Origin: Brevibacillus laterosporus LMG 15441
GTDB taxonomy: Bacteria; Bacillota; Bacilli; Brevibacillales; Brevibacillaceae
Assembly (NCBI RefSeq): GCF_000219535.2
Contig: NZ_CP007806.1
Span: 1,114,501 to 1,178,500 of the forward strand
Length of the DNA stretch: 64,000 nt
Direction of reading: 5' to 3'
The position numbers and the translations under genes are program-made. Every line of letters begins with the position of its first letter. Position 1 is the first letter of the stretch. Shown here one piece after another: positions 53,516 to 63,437 of the stretch. The notes under the pieces were generated by a model. The model saw nothing but the letters and a program-made list of their open reading frames with translations, made no database searches and was not told the origin of the DNA.

Positions 53516-55148
53516 AACGAACCCTCCTCACGATACCAAAAGCAAACAGTGCTATGGTGATGCCAACAGCAATTGGGAAGACAGGGATCTGATGGCGTTT
53601 GAATACTAGAATACGATGATTATCGTACATCGTAGCAACCAGCTCGTTCTCCTGATCTCCGTCAATGTCTCCAACTTGCATTTTAATTAATGGTAAATAA
53701 ATCTTCCAATTCTGCTTCAGACCATCCTGTGTATAGTCAAAGCCGGAGAGATAACGACGATCAAAGCTACTCACCCAGCTTTTTGCTTGGGCAATCAGCT
53801 CTGCATGTTCGTTTTTACCAATGCTTGCATAATTGGTTAAGCGGAAGCTTGTATCTTTTTCGCTGCTTGCAAATAGCATCTCCCATTTACCGTCCGCGGT
53901 TGGGCGTAGGATATACGAAGGAACGCCGCCAATCAACAGCTCGTCCTTATTATCATGGTCGATGTCCGCTACCATAATATCGCTCATTGCAAGTCCACCC
54001 TTGAGGGATTTGCGATTTAAGCGGTAGCTTTCTTCCACAGTCGCATCAGGTTTAACGGTAATAACAGCTAGGTCTTCGTCCAATACCAGAAGTCCTTCTT
54101 GTCCATCAGGAAGGCGCATCGTGTCTAAAATCTTGGTACCACGAGTCTTGTACTGGAAGGAGATTTGACCATAGGAGCCAGTTAAAAATCCATTTTTAAT
54201 TTCCACGTCATGGAATTTGGTTAGCTTATTAAATTGATTGGTTTTATACGTATAACCATCTTGGTCAGTCAGCTTTTTATCCACCTGTGCCAGATCGAGC
54301 AATAAGGCACGGAATGGCGCTGTACCGGACTGCATCATTGCTTCTGTGTAGCTTTGACGCTGTACGGTAGGAACTAATTGCTTCTCCGTTTGTGCGTAGT
54401 ATGGGAAACCAGGGTAGTCCGTCGGCATTTGTGCCAAAGCATTTTTCCACTGCTGTGGCGTAAACTGATCTTGCTTTAACCGTACAAGCTTGCCGTCTTT
54501 CCATTTTAAAACATAAAGCGAAAGAGGCTCATCTTTTAAATAGAGAAGCTTTTCGGCAGTTGCCTTTTTTTCTTCCGGTGTTTCTGGAATTTTATCTTCT
54601 TCTACATCTGCAACTTCATCTGCGTTACCAAATGTTAGAATTTCCTTTGTTCCATCACCGTCAATGTCATACAGGGTGATTGGGAAGTAGTCGACCCATT
54701 CCCCTTTATACAGACGGTCTGTCTCTGCTTTTAATACAAAATGATTAATCGCTGCCAGATTATCACGCGCATAGGTGAAATTAGTCAAGCAAGCTACTGC
54801 AACAAGTGCAAAAACAGCGTTCCATTTCACTTTCCCGTAAAACTTAACCAGTAAAGCAATGGCAATAATCGCTCCAATCGCGCCTATTACATATTTGACC
54901 ATGATACGATCATCTAATGTGGTCAATGCTTTGTCTAACAGCAAAAAACCAATGGTAAAAATAATCACCTGACGCCGTTCCTTCTTATGAATAAGGAAGT
55001 ACGTCCCAATAAGCAGTGGCACAAAGATCACGAGTGCAATCCATGACAGATCAATAAAAGCGACCTTGACCACCAAGTTATAAGCGATAAACAGGGCAAA
55101 GGCATAAACTGCCCAGTATAAGGTTTGCAGCCTAAACAGCTGTCGCAT
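53502..55148 (-). CDS. membrane protein with extracytoplasmic FG-GAP/VCBS repeats
   Basis: 548 residues from the ATG at 55148 (AAGG eight bases upstream); a GTG at 55157 touches that site. Four to five hydrophobic helices in the first 130 residues are followed by a large extracytoplasmic domain with Ca-binding repeats: YDIDGDGTKEILTFGN, ADIDHDNKDELLIGG and GDIDGDQENELVATM, the FG-GAP/VCBS pattern of beta-propellers. A last hydrophobic helix precedes a basic C-terminus (RRVRYASK). I know no characterised protein with this layout. Overlaps the lipoprotein gene and follows the O-ligase gene by 20 bp. Confidence 0.75.
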   Translation of the reverse strand: MRQLFRLQTLYWAVYAFALFIAYNLVVKVAFIDLSWIALVIFVPLLIGTYFLIHKKERRQVIIFTIGFLLLDKALTTLDDRIMVKYVIGAIGAIIAIALLVKFYGKVKWNAVFALVAVACLTNFTYARDNLAAINHFVLKAETDRLYKGEWVDYFPITLYDIDGDGTKEILTFGNADEVADVEEDKIPETPEEKKATAEKLLYLKDEPLSLYVLKWKDGKLVRLKQDQFTPQQWKNALAQMPTDYPGFPYYAQTEKQLVPTVQRQSYTEAMMQSGTAPFRALLLDLAQVDKKLTDQDGYTYKTNQFNKLTKFHDVEIKNGFLTGSYGQISFQYKTRGTKILDTMRLPDGQEGLLVLDEDLAVITVKPDATVEESYRLNRKSLKGGLAMSDIMVADIDHDNKDELLIGGVPSYILRPTADGKWEMLFASSEKDTSFRLTNYASIGKNEHAELIAQAKSWVSSFDRRYLSGFDYTQDGLKQNWKIYLPLIKMQVGDIDGDQENELVATMYDNHRILVFKRHQIPVFPIAVGITIALFAFGIVRRVRYASK

Positions 55149-55168
55149 ACAATTCACCTTTTTCTCGT

Positions 55169-56449
55169 TTAAGATCTGGAGCCAATTTTGCGGTTGGCGT
55201 ACCGGAAGTCAAGAGTGGCTAACGCCGCTACCATTCCGCCTAAGAGCCAGAAGAAGGTAGACATAAACGGCACTTCAAAGATGTTTTCCACAAAATTATG
55301 GAAGAACACTGCCAGAAAACCGCAGAATAACCCTAAGCCAGTATAGAAATACGGCGTGTTTTTCCAGCGCAGGGTCGCCTGAGCCGCATATTTAACAATG
55401 GCAAGCATCATGGAAACCAATAGAGTCAAGCCAATGATCCCTGTTTCAGCCAACGTTTTAAACATATAGCTGTCAGTATAGATGGTTCCAAAATAACGGG
55501 AACCCACGGCTCCGCCCCAATGACCAGGGCCAGCGCCAAATAATGGTTCTAGTCGCATCCGGTGGTAAGCATTCGTCCAACGCGCGACGCGACCGCTTTG
55601 GCTACTCTTTTCCCAATAGTCCTCTGTAAACAGAGTAGTAATGCGGTTTTGTACCTTACCGATGACAGGAGTTGTCTCTGGTACAGCCAATAAAACAACA
55701 CCGCCAATTATGGCTACAGCTACAATGGATAAGAAAACTTTCCGGTTCACAAAAACAGAGCCAATAACTAATACAGCTAAGAGAGCGAACCAAGCTCCGC
55801 GCGAGCCTGTTGCAATAAGACAAACCAGCATGATCAGGGATGTCAGCCCCCAAAGAAGCTTTTGCTTTTTCGTTATCCCTTGCAAAAATAGGCCGACTGC
55901 AATTGGGATGGTAAGGATCATGTAGCTACCCAATACGTTCGGGCTTGTAACAATGGAGAATGCACGTCTCTTCATTGATTCGTTTTCTCCTGTCCAGGAG
56001 CTGTTTACTTCCACCCCAAGCACAACCTGCATTACGCCAATCAAGGCTACGAATAGACCAACTAAGGTGAAGGCTTTCAAGAAACTCTGCATTTGTTCTT
56101 TCGACTCAATGAGATAGAAGCCGATTAATAATGCAACCATATATTGGAATATAGCTCGAAAACCTTCTACGCTAGCATTAAAATTAGTCATATCCATAAA
56201 CATAAGTCCCAGGCCAAATATCAAAAAGGCAAGGAACGCATGCTTAATGCCAGGCATGGTACGGTGGCCTTTTGCATACGCAATAAAGGTAAACAGAAGG
56301 AGGACAGTAAGTACGCCTTCATCCCACAAAGAAACAATAAATCCAATCGGGATAAATTTACGCATTGCGTAATCAATGATAGGATAGGTGAGTAATAAGT
56401 AAATCCAGTTGGTAGGATTCATAACCAACTTTTTTAGATTCGTTTTCAA
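55169..56449 (-). CDS. O-antigen ligase / polymerase-like membrane protein
   Basis: 426 residues, about 11-12 hydrophobic helices, Wzy_C/O-antigen ligase family. The large loop near residues 260-330 contains SQSGRVARWTNAYHRMRLEPLFGAGPGHWGG, typical of the family. I chose the TTG at 56449 because AGGGGG lies seven bases upstream; an ATG at 56485 sits within a probable -10 box. Such proteins polymerise or ligate lipid-linked glycans outside the membrane. It is the first gene of a three-gene operon. Confidence 0.85.
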   Translation of the reverse strand: MKTNLKKLVMNPTNWIYLLLTYPIIDYAMRKFIPIGFIVSLWDEGVLTVLLLFTFIAYAKGHRTMPGIKHAFLAFLIFGLGLMFMDMTNFNASVEGFRAIFQYMVALLIGFYLIESKEQMQSFLKAFTLVGLFVALIGVMQVVLGVEVNSSWTGENESMKRRAFSIVTSPNVLGSYMILTIPIAVGLFLQGITKKQKLLWGLTSLIMLVCLIATGSRGAWFALLAVLVIGSVFVNRKVFLSIVAVAIIGGVVLLAVPETTPVIGKVQNRITTLFTEDYWEKSSQSGRVARWTNAYHRMRLEPLFGAGPGHWGGAVGSRYFGTIYTDSYMFKTLAETGIIGLTLLVSMMLAIVKYAAQATLRWKNTPYFYTGLGLFCGFLAVFFHNFVENIFEVPFMSTFFWLLGGMVAALATLDFRYANRKIGSRS

Positions 56450-56483
56450 GCGAAGTCCCCCTACACATATGTTCGACCCTACC

Positions 56484-56513
56484 ATTATAATGAATCATAA
56501 GATAGGGTAGCAA
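56484..56513 (-). promoter_or_regulatory. promoter of the O-ligase operon
   Basis: On the minus strand TTGCTA (56513-56508), an 18-base spacer and TATAAT (56489-56484). About 35 bases before the chosen TTG start. Confidence 0.55.
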
Positions 56514-56579
56514 GGAAAAGAAATCTAGCGTTGTTAACTAACAGATAAGTAGCGCGCAAGAATTAGGAGATTACAAGCT

Positions 56580-58106
56580 GTGAATTTACTAAAAACTGCA
56601 TCCATGATAGTAGTAATAACATTGATAGGACGCTTGCTAGGCTTTGTTCGCACACTCTATGTTTCACATTTGTATGGAACAGGAATGGAGGCGGATGCCT
56701 ACTTTCTTGCCCTAACGATTCCCATGACCTTGTTCATGATCATTCCAGGAGCGATCAATGCAGTGATGATCCCCACTATGCGAGGAATACTAGAAGAGAA
56801 TCAGACACAGAAGGCTTCTGTTCTCTACCATAAAATGCTTGCGCTCATAACCTTTAGCTTTTTTGCTCTGACTGTGGCCGGTTATTTCCTTTCTCCTCAG
56901 ATTGCTCTGATGTATGGAGTAAGCGGTGAGAAAGCGGCACTTACCATCCGGCAATTACAGTTGATGTGGCCGTCTGTTTTCTTTATTGGTCTAGCTGGAT
57001 TATGGGCAAGCGTCTTAAATGCACATCATCATTTTTTTACATCTACATTAGGTACGGTAGCGAACAGTGTTATTGTTATCCTTGCCATGGTTGCTTTAGT
57101 ACCAATTGTTGGAGTAGATGGTTTATCAATAGCTACCACTCTTGGTTATGTAGCTGCTTTAGTCGTGATGTGGCCAGCCATGCGTAAATATGGCTATAGT
57201 CAACGGTTTAACTTGCAATATCGTCAGGATGCTGAATTGCGAAGCATGGGTGAACGGGTTGTGCCAATCCTCATTGGTTCCGTTATCTCGCAAACCACCA
57301 CCTTTCTGGAACGTGGATTAACTACGGGGCTTGGAGATGGAAAGGTTGCGGCACTTTCTTATGCTAATCAGATTGCTCAGCTACCAATGGCTATCTTTGT
57401 TGGGGCTTTTACATTACCATTGTTTCCACTGCTAGCCAATTACGTAAAGCGTAAAGAAATGCATTTAATGAAAGCTACACTGGAAAAAGGGTTGTCTTAT
57501 TTATTGATTTTGTTGTTTCCAGTGACAATTGGCTTCATTTTATATGGCGAAAATTTGATTAGTCTTCTATTTGTTCGCCAATCGGGTGCTTTTAATGAAG
57601 AAGCATTATCTTGGACTGCCTTTGGTCTTATTTTCTATGGCATGGGTCTTTATTTCCTAGCGGCCCGCGATTTGATTACACGTGCGTTTTATGCCTTAGA
57701 AAACACCCGTACACCCGTGATTGTGGGTGTGATAGGCATCGGAGTTTACGTGTTGACTGCCAAATTGTTCACCCCGCTTTTAGAGCACGGCGGTGTAGCA
57801 TTAAGTGCTTCTGTATCCGCAATGGTGCAGTCCATCCTATTGTTTTTGTTACTCTGGCGCTCCATTGGTCAGCTTCTTACCTGGGACTTCCTTTTGACAG
57901 TAGCAAAGGTTTTGATTGCCTGCGCAGTCATGTCTGTTGTTGCATTCATTCTCCGAGTTCTGCTGCTGGAATCGGGTAGGCTTCTCGATTTACTGGTAGG
58001 CGGTACCGTGTCTACAGTCATTTACTTTACAGTGTTGTTTATTTTGCGCGAACCGCTTGTAAAAGATATTGTCGGCAAGATAGCGGGACGCTTTATGAAG
58101 AAGTAG
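56580..58106 (+). CDS. murJ: MurJ/MviN-family lipid flippase
   Basis: 508 residues with about 14 hydrophobic helices and the MviN start VVITLIGRLLGFVRTLYVSHLYG. MOP-superfamily transporter expected to flip undecaprenyl-linked precursors. It looks like the MviN subgroup rather than the YtgP/SpoVB type. GTG start with AGGAG ten bases upstream. Divergent from the O-ligase operon, so it may export a surface glycan rather than lipid II; sequence alone does not decide. Confidence 0.9.
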   Translation: MNLLKTASMIVVITLIGRLLGFVRTLYVSHLYGTGMEADAYFLALTIPMTLFMIIPGAINAVMIPTMRGILEENQTQKASVLYHKMLALITFSFFALTVAGYFLSPQIALMYGVSGEKAALTIRQLQLMWPSVFFIGLAGLWASVLNAHHHFFTSTLGTVANSVIVILAMVALVPIVGVDGLSIATTLGYVAALVVMWPAMRKYGYSQRFNLQYRQDAELRSMGERVVPILIGSVISQTTTFLERGLTTGLGDGKVAALSYANQIAQLPMAIFVGAFTLPLFPLLANYVKRKEMHLMKATLEKGLSYLLILLFPVTIGFILYGENLISLLFVRQSGAFNEEALSWTAFGLIFYGMGLYFLAARDLITRAFYALENTRTPVIVGVIGIGVYVLTAKLFTPLLEHGGVALSASVSAMVQSILLFLLLWRSIGQLLTWDFLLTVAKVLIACAVMSVVAFILRVLLLESGRLLDLLVGGTVSTVIYFTVLFILREPLVKDIVGKIAGRFMKK

Positions 58107-58161
58107 GAGACATTCTCTATCAAATGACGATTAGCAAGAGAAAAGGTTTCTTTCTATATAG

Positions 58162-58203
58162 AAAAAGGCATTCACTGTATTGTTTACGGTGAGTGCCTTT
58201 TCT
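58162..58203. terminator. terminator after murJ
   Basis: AAAAGGCATTCACTGTA pairs with TACGGTGAGTGCCTTTT with G-U pairs. It lies between the convergent murJ and TcaA-like genes and could serve both. Confidence 0.85.
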
Positions 58204-58222
58204 CATTTCTATCACGTTTTGC

Positions 58223-59608
58223 CTACTTTAATTTCTTCACCTGATTAGGATTAAGACCAAAGCGGGACACTGATGCAGCACGAGTAGAGGCTAGCTGCCA
58301 CTTATCTTTTATTTTGTGTAGCTCATATTCCCAGCATTGCTCATCCTGCCCGTGATCATCTATTTGATTCGTGCTAAGATTTTTCCATTTATCTTGATAA
58401 ACTTCTCTAACCATTACTTTTAAATGGGTGTTATCTACTATTTCTAAAGAGCCAAAGTCAATTTCTAAATGAAGCAATTCACCTACAAAGACTTGTTTTA
58501 GAATGTCTGGTGTAGTTTCAAATTGCTCAACCTCACGCTCATAACTCTGTTTCTCATCGCCGTTTGGGGAGAGATAAGGTAAGAGAGGGTCAACGGTCGT
58601 TTTCGTCTTGGCATATTGCAGCCATGCTTTATTATAATTTGTAAAGAAAGCGGAGACATCGCCTTCAATATTACCTGCTTGAGAAATTTGGAGCGGTAAA
58701 TCAATAAATGTATCTTGTTCGCCCAAGGTACCCGTCTTTGTTACCTCGCCGAGTGGTGTAGATGCTTTGACCGTAAATTCGAGAGCTTTTTTGGGAGCGT
58801 TTTTGATTAAAGCATCGTAGCCGGTAAAGCTCTTTTCAAAGGTAACGGGAATAGCTTGACCGTTATGGAATAGGGCAGCGTTTTTAACATTGGTGTACAC
58901 CTTAATGTCACGAACAGGGAAATTCACTTTGAATCGTTTAGAACGACCATAATTAACATCAAATTTGATTTCGGTAGTCACTGTGCCGAGCAGGGTAGGT
59001 AAACTACCATTCATAAAATGCTCTCCCGGGAAGAAGGGGCCTACCTTGAAAGTAACTTGGTCTTCTTCGTCATCCTGTTCAGATGTCTGTTTTTTCGCTT
59101 GTTTTTGATCAGACGGTTCTGATTGAGTCTCAGGAACAATCTCTACACCTTGCTCTCCTGTTGCTAGTTTGGTTCCTTTTGGTCCCATTAATTTCATGTA
59201 GATGGGACGTACCTGTACCTTGTATAAGCTACCTTCCTTTTTTAATACTAGTAAAGAATTTGCTTCTTCAGCATCGTCTAGGGCCTCTGGCTTATATGAG
59301 GGATTCGTTTGATAGCTCACAGCTTGATCAGCAAGGGAGCCTATGTATGTTTTCCAGGTTTCAGTATGCTGTGATAAATTCTCAATAATGCCAACTGCAT
59401 TTTTATCAGTCAATACAGCTTTGACACCAGTTGGAACAGTAGTCACTTGTAAGAAGACATCTGCTTGCTTCTGCTCTACCGCCTGTTTAAACAGCTTCAC
59501 GACTGTTTCTGGATTTTTGTACACAGCACTACGTTGTTGATTAAAAACAAGAAAGCCTACAGCAACTATAAGTAAAATGGCAATAGGAATTATGATTTTC
59601 CATTTCAT
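58223..59608 (-). CDS. TcaA/YvbJ-like membrane-anchored protein
   Basis: 461 residues: one N-terminal membrane anchor (IIIPIAILLIVAVGFLVF), then extracytoplasmic domains. The pattern VKLFKQAVEQKQADVFLQV near residue 38, a charged linker rich in Gln/Asp/Glu (about 160-185), GPFFPGEHFMNGSLPTLLG and an NTF2-like C-terminal domain match TcaA/YvbJ. It lacks the N-terminal zinc ribbon of those relatives. S. aureus TcaA affects wall teichoic acid and glycopeptide sensitivity. AGGAGG lies upstream of the ATG. Single gene. Confidence 0.75.
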   Translation of the reverse strand: MKWKIIIPIAILLIVAVGFLVFNQQRSAVYKNPETVVKLFKQAVEQKQADVFLQVTTVPTGVKAVLTDKNAVGIIENLSQHTETWKTYIGSLADQAVSYQTNPSYKPEALDDAEEANSLLVLKKEGSLYKVQVRPIYMKLMGPKGTKLATGEQGVEIVPETQSEPSDQKQAKKQTSEQDDEEDQVTFKVGPFFPGEHFMNGSLPTLLGTVTTEIKFDVNYGRSKRFKVNFPVRDIKVYTNVKNAALFHNGQAIPVTFEKSFTGYDALIKNAPKKALEFTVKASTPLGEVTKTGTLGEQDTFIDLPLQISQAGNIEGDVSAFFTNYNKAWLQYAKTKTTVDPLLPYLSPNGDEKQSYEREVEQFETTPDILKQVFVGELLHLEIDFGSLEIVDNTHLKVMVREVYQDKWKNLSTNQIDDHGQDEQCWEYELHKIKDKWQLASTRAASVSRFGLNPNQVKKLK

Positions 59609-59777
59609 AGGAATCCTCCTTCTAAAAGAACCTTCTTCTTTTATTCTAGGTGATTATTTTCACACGTCAATGCAGGAAGTGGTTCATTGTAAAGAATGTT
59701 ACAATATAAGTAAGATGAAACGCCGATAAAGAGGAAGAGAGGATTATGAATAAAAATGCTTAGGAGGAAAACTGACG

Positions 59778-60140
59778 ATGAAAGAATACGTGACCCTAGA
59801 AGAATTGGAACAGGCGCTACAAGCATTTCCGCTCTGTCTAATTCTCCTTACCTCTAAGAATTGCGGTGTTTGCGAGGCTGTGGAACAAAAGCTACATACC
59901 TGGCTGTCAAAGGATCAGCCCTTACATCCTGAAGAACAGCAACCTCATATACTTGAAGGCTTTCATGTAAGCAAAGCTTCTATTGATAAGCTTCCTGAGC
60001 TGTCTGGAAGGTTTTTGGCATTTTCTGGACCCACCATACTTATATTTGCCTATGGGAAAGAAATATATCGACAAGCGAGATTTATTCACATGCAAGAGCT
60101 AACCGAGGCGCTCAAGCAAGCTAAAGTTATGATAGAATAA
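59778..60140 (+). CDS. thioredoxin-like protein
   Basis: 120 residues, no signal peptide. Active-site motif CGVC in LLTSKNCGVCEAVEQKL (residue 29) and the cis-Pro region SGPTILIFAYGKEIYRQARF. A cytosolic thiol-disulfide protein of the YdfQ/YtpP kind; target unknown. AGGAGGAAAACTGACG precedes the ATG. It is 35 bp before the kinase gene, so the two are probably cotranscribed. Confidence 0.87.
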   Translation: MKEYVTLEELEQALQAFPLCLILLTSKNCGVCEAVEQKLHTWLSKDQPLHPEEQQPHILEGFHVSKASIDKLPELSGRFLAFSGPTILIFAYGKEIYRQARFIHMQELTEALKQAKVMIE

Positions 60141-60175
60141 GAGAAGGTTAAACATGAAGAGAGAGGTAAGAAAAA

Positions 60176-61147
60176 GTGAAATCAGGTACCGAAGAGAAGG
60201 GATTGCCGAAAAGAATACGCCTTTGCGGACGTTACCAGATTAAAAAAATGATTTCGCAAAGCGAGCTGTCGATTGTGTATACTGCACGTCAGCTTGGCAG
60301 TAAGCATACGCGTGTTGTGAAAGAGTTTTTTCCGAGAGCACTTGCCTTACGTGATCTTGATCATAAGACAGTTTTCTGTCGGATACCTTCTTTGCAGGAG
60401 AAATATAACGATCTATTACAGGCATTTATACGAGAAGCAGAAATCATAAAAGGACTGAATCATCCTAATTTTGTGTCATATGTAGATTCCTTTGAAGAGA
60501 ATGGTACGGCTTACTTAGTAATGAATGATTGCCAAGGCGTGACACTGGATCATTATATACAGCAGACCGAGCAGCTATATACGGCGGAAGTGATAGAAAA
60601 AACATGGCTGCCGTTGGTGGATGCCCTCGAATACTTACATAAGCAAGGCATTATTCATCGTGATATTAAACCTAGTAATATTATCATTAGTCCATCAGGG
60701 GCTCCGATTCTGATTGATTTTGGCTCAGCTATTCAAATAAACCAACAGGGAAATGGAAATAAACAAACAATTGTAACCACAACCGGCTACTCTCCTTTGG
60801 AATTTTATTCAGAGAAGTCAAAACAAGATGATCGCTCTGATCTATATAGCTTTGCTGCGACGTTTTTCTTCTATATTAATAGAAGCGCTCCTACGGATGT
60901 TACCCAGCGATTGTTTGAGCATCGCTTTGAGGGAATGAAGCTGTCTGCTTCTATCGTGACTCCTATATTGGCACGTATCATTCGCTGGGGGTTAGCGGTT
61001 CATGCTGAAAAGAGATGCCCCACGTTAAAATGGTTCAAGCACGCTCTATATGCAGAAGCGTTGATTTGGAAAAGTAGAGAGAGGCTGTTTCCTGCATCTA
61101 AGCAAAAAACAACCGCTTCTCCTTCATCTTCTCATAAACGGCATTAA
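60176..61147 (+). CDS. Ser/Thr protein kinase with degenerate glycine loop
   Basis: 323 residues, Hanks-type kinase without transmembrane helix. Seen: ATP Lys in VVKEFFPRAL, alpha-C Glu in FIREAEIIKG, catalytic HRDIKPSNI, DFGSA, and GYSPLEFY in the activation segment. The glycine-rich loop is not normal: MISQSELSIVY stands where relatives have GxGGFGxxY. GTG start with GAGAGGTAAG upstream. Its stop overlaps the convergent VWA gene by four bases. Activity may be low or nucleotide binding altered. Confidence 0.88.
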   Translation: MKSGTEEKGLPKRIRLCGRYQIKKMISQSELSIVYTARQLGSKHTRVVKEFFPRALALRDLDHKTVFCRIPSLQEKYNDLLQAFIREAEIIKGLNHPNFVSYVDSFEENGTAYLVMNDCQGVTLDHYIQQTEQLYTAEVIEKTWLPLVDALEYLHKQGIIHRDIKPSNIIISPSGAPILIDFGSAIQINQQGNGNKQTIVTTTGYSPLEFYSEKSKQDDRSDLYSFAATFFFYINRSAPTDVTQRLFEHRFEGMKLSASIVTPILARIIRWGLAVHAEKRCPTLKWFKHALYAEALIWKSRERLFPASKQKTTASPSSSHKRH

Positions 61148-63180
61148 TGGTGGGCAGGTACGTCCGAATAAAGATGGGAGTTTACTTTAACGGCTTTGTA
61201 CCTGATCTCGATTTCTGTGATTCCATCCTCAAATGTAATGTACAATTTGTCATTATAGGTGAGGATTTCCTTTTTGTTGGCACGAAGCAATGTAGTGCCA
61301 CGAACTAAGGTGCAATTGGAACTGTTTTTAACCAATAGCGTTTCGTTTTTACCTGCTTCAAACACAATGAAAGCTGCTTCCGGTAATGGCTCATTTACAT
61401 TGAGGCTTCTAAACAGCTCCTGAAGCGTTATCCTGCGTTGAGGAAAAGAGCTGAGAGGCCAGTAGGTAACAGGAATATCATTTCCACTAGCAGTTTGTAA
61501 AAAATAGCCCTCCAATTTTCCAGATAGCATAGGTTTTGGACGAACGATCAGATAAATAAGGCCACCAAGAAGAGCAACAGCCAACAAAATGCCACCGATT
61601 AAAAGATATTTGTCCCAGACAGACGTAATGATCAAGGATAATTCCGAGGTAGCCTGTTCGCCATCGGGATCAGTAGCCGTGATTGTCAATGTGGTTGTTC
61701 CCGTTGTAGATGGAGTAATATGTAACGTTTGGCCTTGAATACGTATGTTTGACAGGGCTTCATCAGGTGCATTTATGATGTTATACGTGAGTGTATCCTG
61801 ATTGGCATCCGTAAAATATTTGCCTAGATCAATGCCTGATTCCCCTGATTCTTTTGAAATCGAAATCGATCGCTCTGCTGTAGCTTGAGGAGCAAGATTT
61901 CCTACATGCAGCTTTTCTGCTGAGGTTTCTCGATAAAAGTCTGGCCCTTCGATTCTCATTTTCCACGTATAGTCCCCAGATTTCTTGAAGACATGCTCCA
62001 ATTTCCACTCATCCCCAGCTACATTCATCGGAGTCCGTTGTTCTTGCTTCGTTGCTGTATGGACAGTAATGAACTCAGCCTGTAAGGTTTGATTGACATC
62101 CTGGTCAGTAAATTTTTTACCTTGAGAATCAATAAGGTGGGCAACCATGCTGATAGCCTGCCCTTTTTGCGTTTGATTTGGTAACGTAGAAGCCTGTATA
62201 TCGAGATTATAGGTGCCTAATAGATTAATTTTTACTAGGGTACCGGGTGTACCGCGGAATTTTACATGTACGTTCCCTTTTGGCGGCTGTGCAACTTTTA
62301 AGAGGGAGTACTTATTTGATTCTGTAAATTGGATATTTTTTGCTTGAGAGAATAATTGCGCTTCTTTGACGGGGTGTTCAGATAACAGAATAATGTTGGC
62401 CTCGTTTATGCTCCCGTTCGGAATGGACAGGTTTACATCCTGAAGGGCCCCAGTCGCAGTAACGGCAGCAACAGAGATCAATGTGGATTGAATTTGTTTT
62501 GCAAAAATTTTATTAAAAATTTCAGGTAAATCCTCGGCGCTATCGGTAATGAATGAAGTACCGCCTGTTTCAGCCGCAATTCGTTTTAATTCTGCTTGAT
62601 TAACCGATCCGTCCTGGTTGAGCCCAATTGTATAAATGGGTAAACCTTTTGCTTTTGCTAGTTGAATAGCTTTTTCAACATCTCGCTTTGAATCGGCTAC
62701 ACTTCTTCCTTTGGACATAGGGCCGAAATCTGTGCCCCCATCTGAGAGCAAAAGTAAGAACGGGCGATTTCCACTCTCCGTACGTTTGGCTAAGAGCTCT
62801 GTACCTGTAAAGAGACCAAGTCCGAGGTCTGTGTAACCTGAGCGTGGCAAAGAAGACAAGGCTTTTTTGATCTCATTCTTTTTATCTTTCACGGAGATTG
62901 CGGTTAAAGCCTTTGTTTTGACAATTTTGTGATTATAGGCAACAAAACCTACCCTTGTACGATCCGCATTGCTCATATCCATAAATAGCCTGACTACTTC
63001 TGCTGCTATACCTTCTTTATCCGTATCCCTCATGGAATAACTGGCATCCAATACAAACATGGCATCATTACCCCGATTAGGATCAGCCTTGGCTAAGGCT
63101 TGGGGAGCTTCTAGCAGGCAAGAGAAGGCGATCCCTAAAAGCAAAGCGCATATGGCAAGATACATGGTGGAATTACGCAT
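61144..63180 (-). CDS. VWA-domain surface protein with transmembrane anchor
   Basis: 678 residues from the ATG at 63180 (GAGG six bases upstream; another ATG at 63192 has none). Signal peptide ending ALA-KA; VWA domain (about 40-230) with a complete MIDAS: DASYS, Thr in SGYTDLGL, Asp in LLSDGGTDF; beta-rich domains, including a cadherin/Ig-like one (450-545) with IDLGKYFTDANQDTLTYNI; one transmembrane helix (YLLIGGILLAVALLGGLIYL) and a basic cytoplasmic domain of about 110 residues ending SDVPAHH. It could sense or adhere outside and signal inside, next to a kinase gene. The ligand is unknown. Confidence 0.87.
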   Translation of the reverse strand: MRNSTMYLAICALLLGIAFSCLLEAPQALAKADPNRGNDAMFVLDASYSMRDTDKEGIAAEVVRLFMDMSNADRTRVGFVAYNHKIVKTKALTAISVKDKKNEIKKALSSLPRSGYTDLGLGLFTGTELLAKRTESGNRPFLLLLSDGGTDFGPMSKGRSVADSKRDVEKAIQLAKAKGLPIYTIGLNQDGSVNQAELKRIAAETGGTSFITDSAEDLPEIFNKIFAKQIQSTLISVAAVTATGALQDVNLSIPNGSINEANIILLSEHPVKEAQLFSQAKNIQFTESNKYSLLKVAQPPKGNVHVKFRGTPGTLVKINLLGTYNLDIQASTLPNQTQKGQAISMVAHLIDSQGKKFTDQDVNQTLQAEFITVHTATKQEQRTPMNVAGDEWKLEHVFKKSGDYTWKMRIEGPDFYRETSAEKLHVGNLAPQATAERSISISKESGESGIDLGKYFTDANQDTLTYNIINAPDEALSNIRIQGQTLHITPSTTGTTTLTITATDPDGEQATSELSLIITSVWDKYLLIGGILLAVALLGGLIYLIVRPKPMLSGKLEGYFLQTASGNDIPVTYWPLSSFPQRRITLQELFRSLNVNEPLPEAAFIVFEAGKNETLLVKNSSNCTLVRGTTLLRANKKEILTYNDKLYITFEDGITEIEIRYKAVKVNSHLYSDVPAHH

Positions 63181-63437
63181 GGATTTCCTCATCTTGACTT
63201 TTTACACATCCTTTTACAAGATATGATCTCAAAATAAGAATCGGTCACATTGTCCTAAAAGTGAAGAGAAAAAATGGAAAACAGGAAAATAGAACCAAAA
63301 AAAGGTGGAAATAATTGATTTTCACAACGAAAAAAAGGGGATGAAGGCAATAAGTACCAATTTAAATTTTTAGAAAACGGAAAATAAAGGCATAAAGTCC
63401 TGATTTTTTTAAATGATTGACAGTGACGAAAAGAGTT

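Noticed and set aside
56450-56485. ATG at 56485 as start of the O-ligase-like gene
   Set aside because: It lacks a ribosome binding site and sits inside a TATAAT sequence; the TTG at 56449 has AGGGGG at proper distance.
63090-63180. Lipoprotein signal on the VWA protein (FSC near residue 25)
   Set aside because: The residues before Cys (A-F-S) do not fit a lipobox, while an ALA-KA signal peptidase I site follows.
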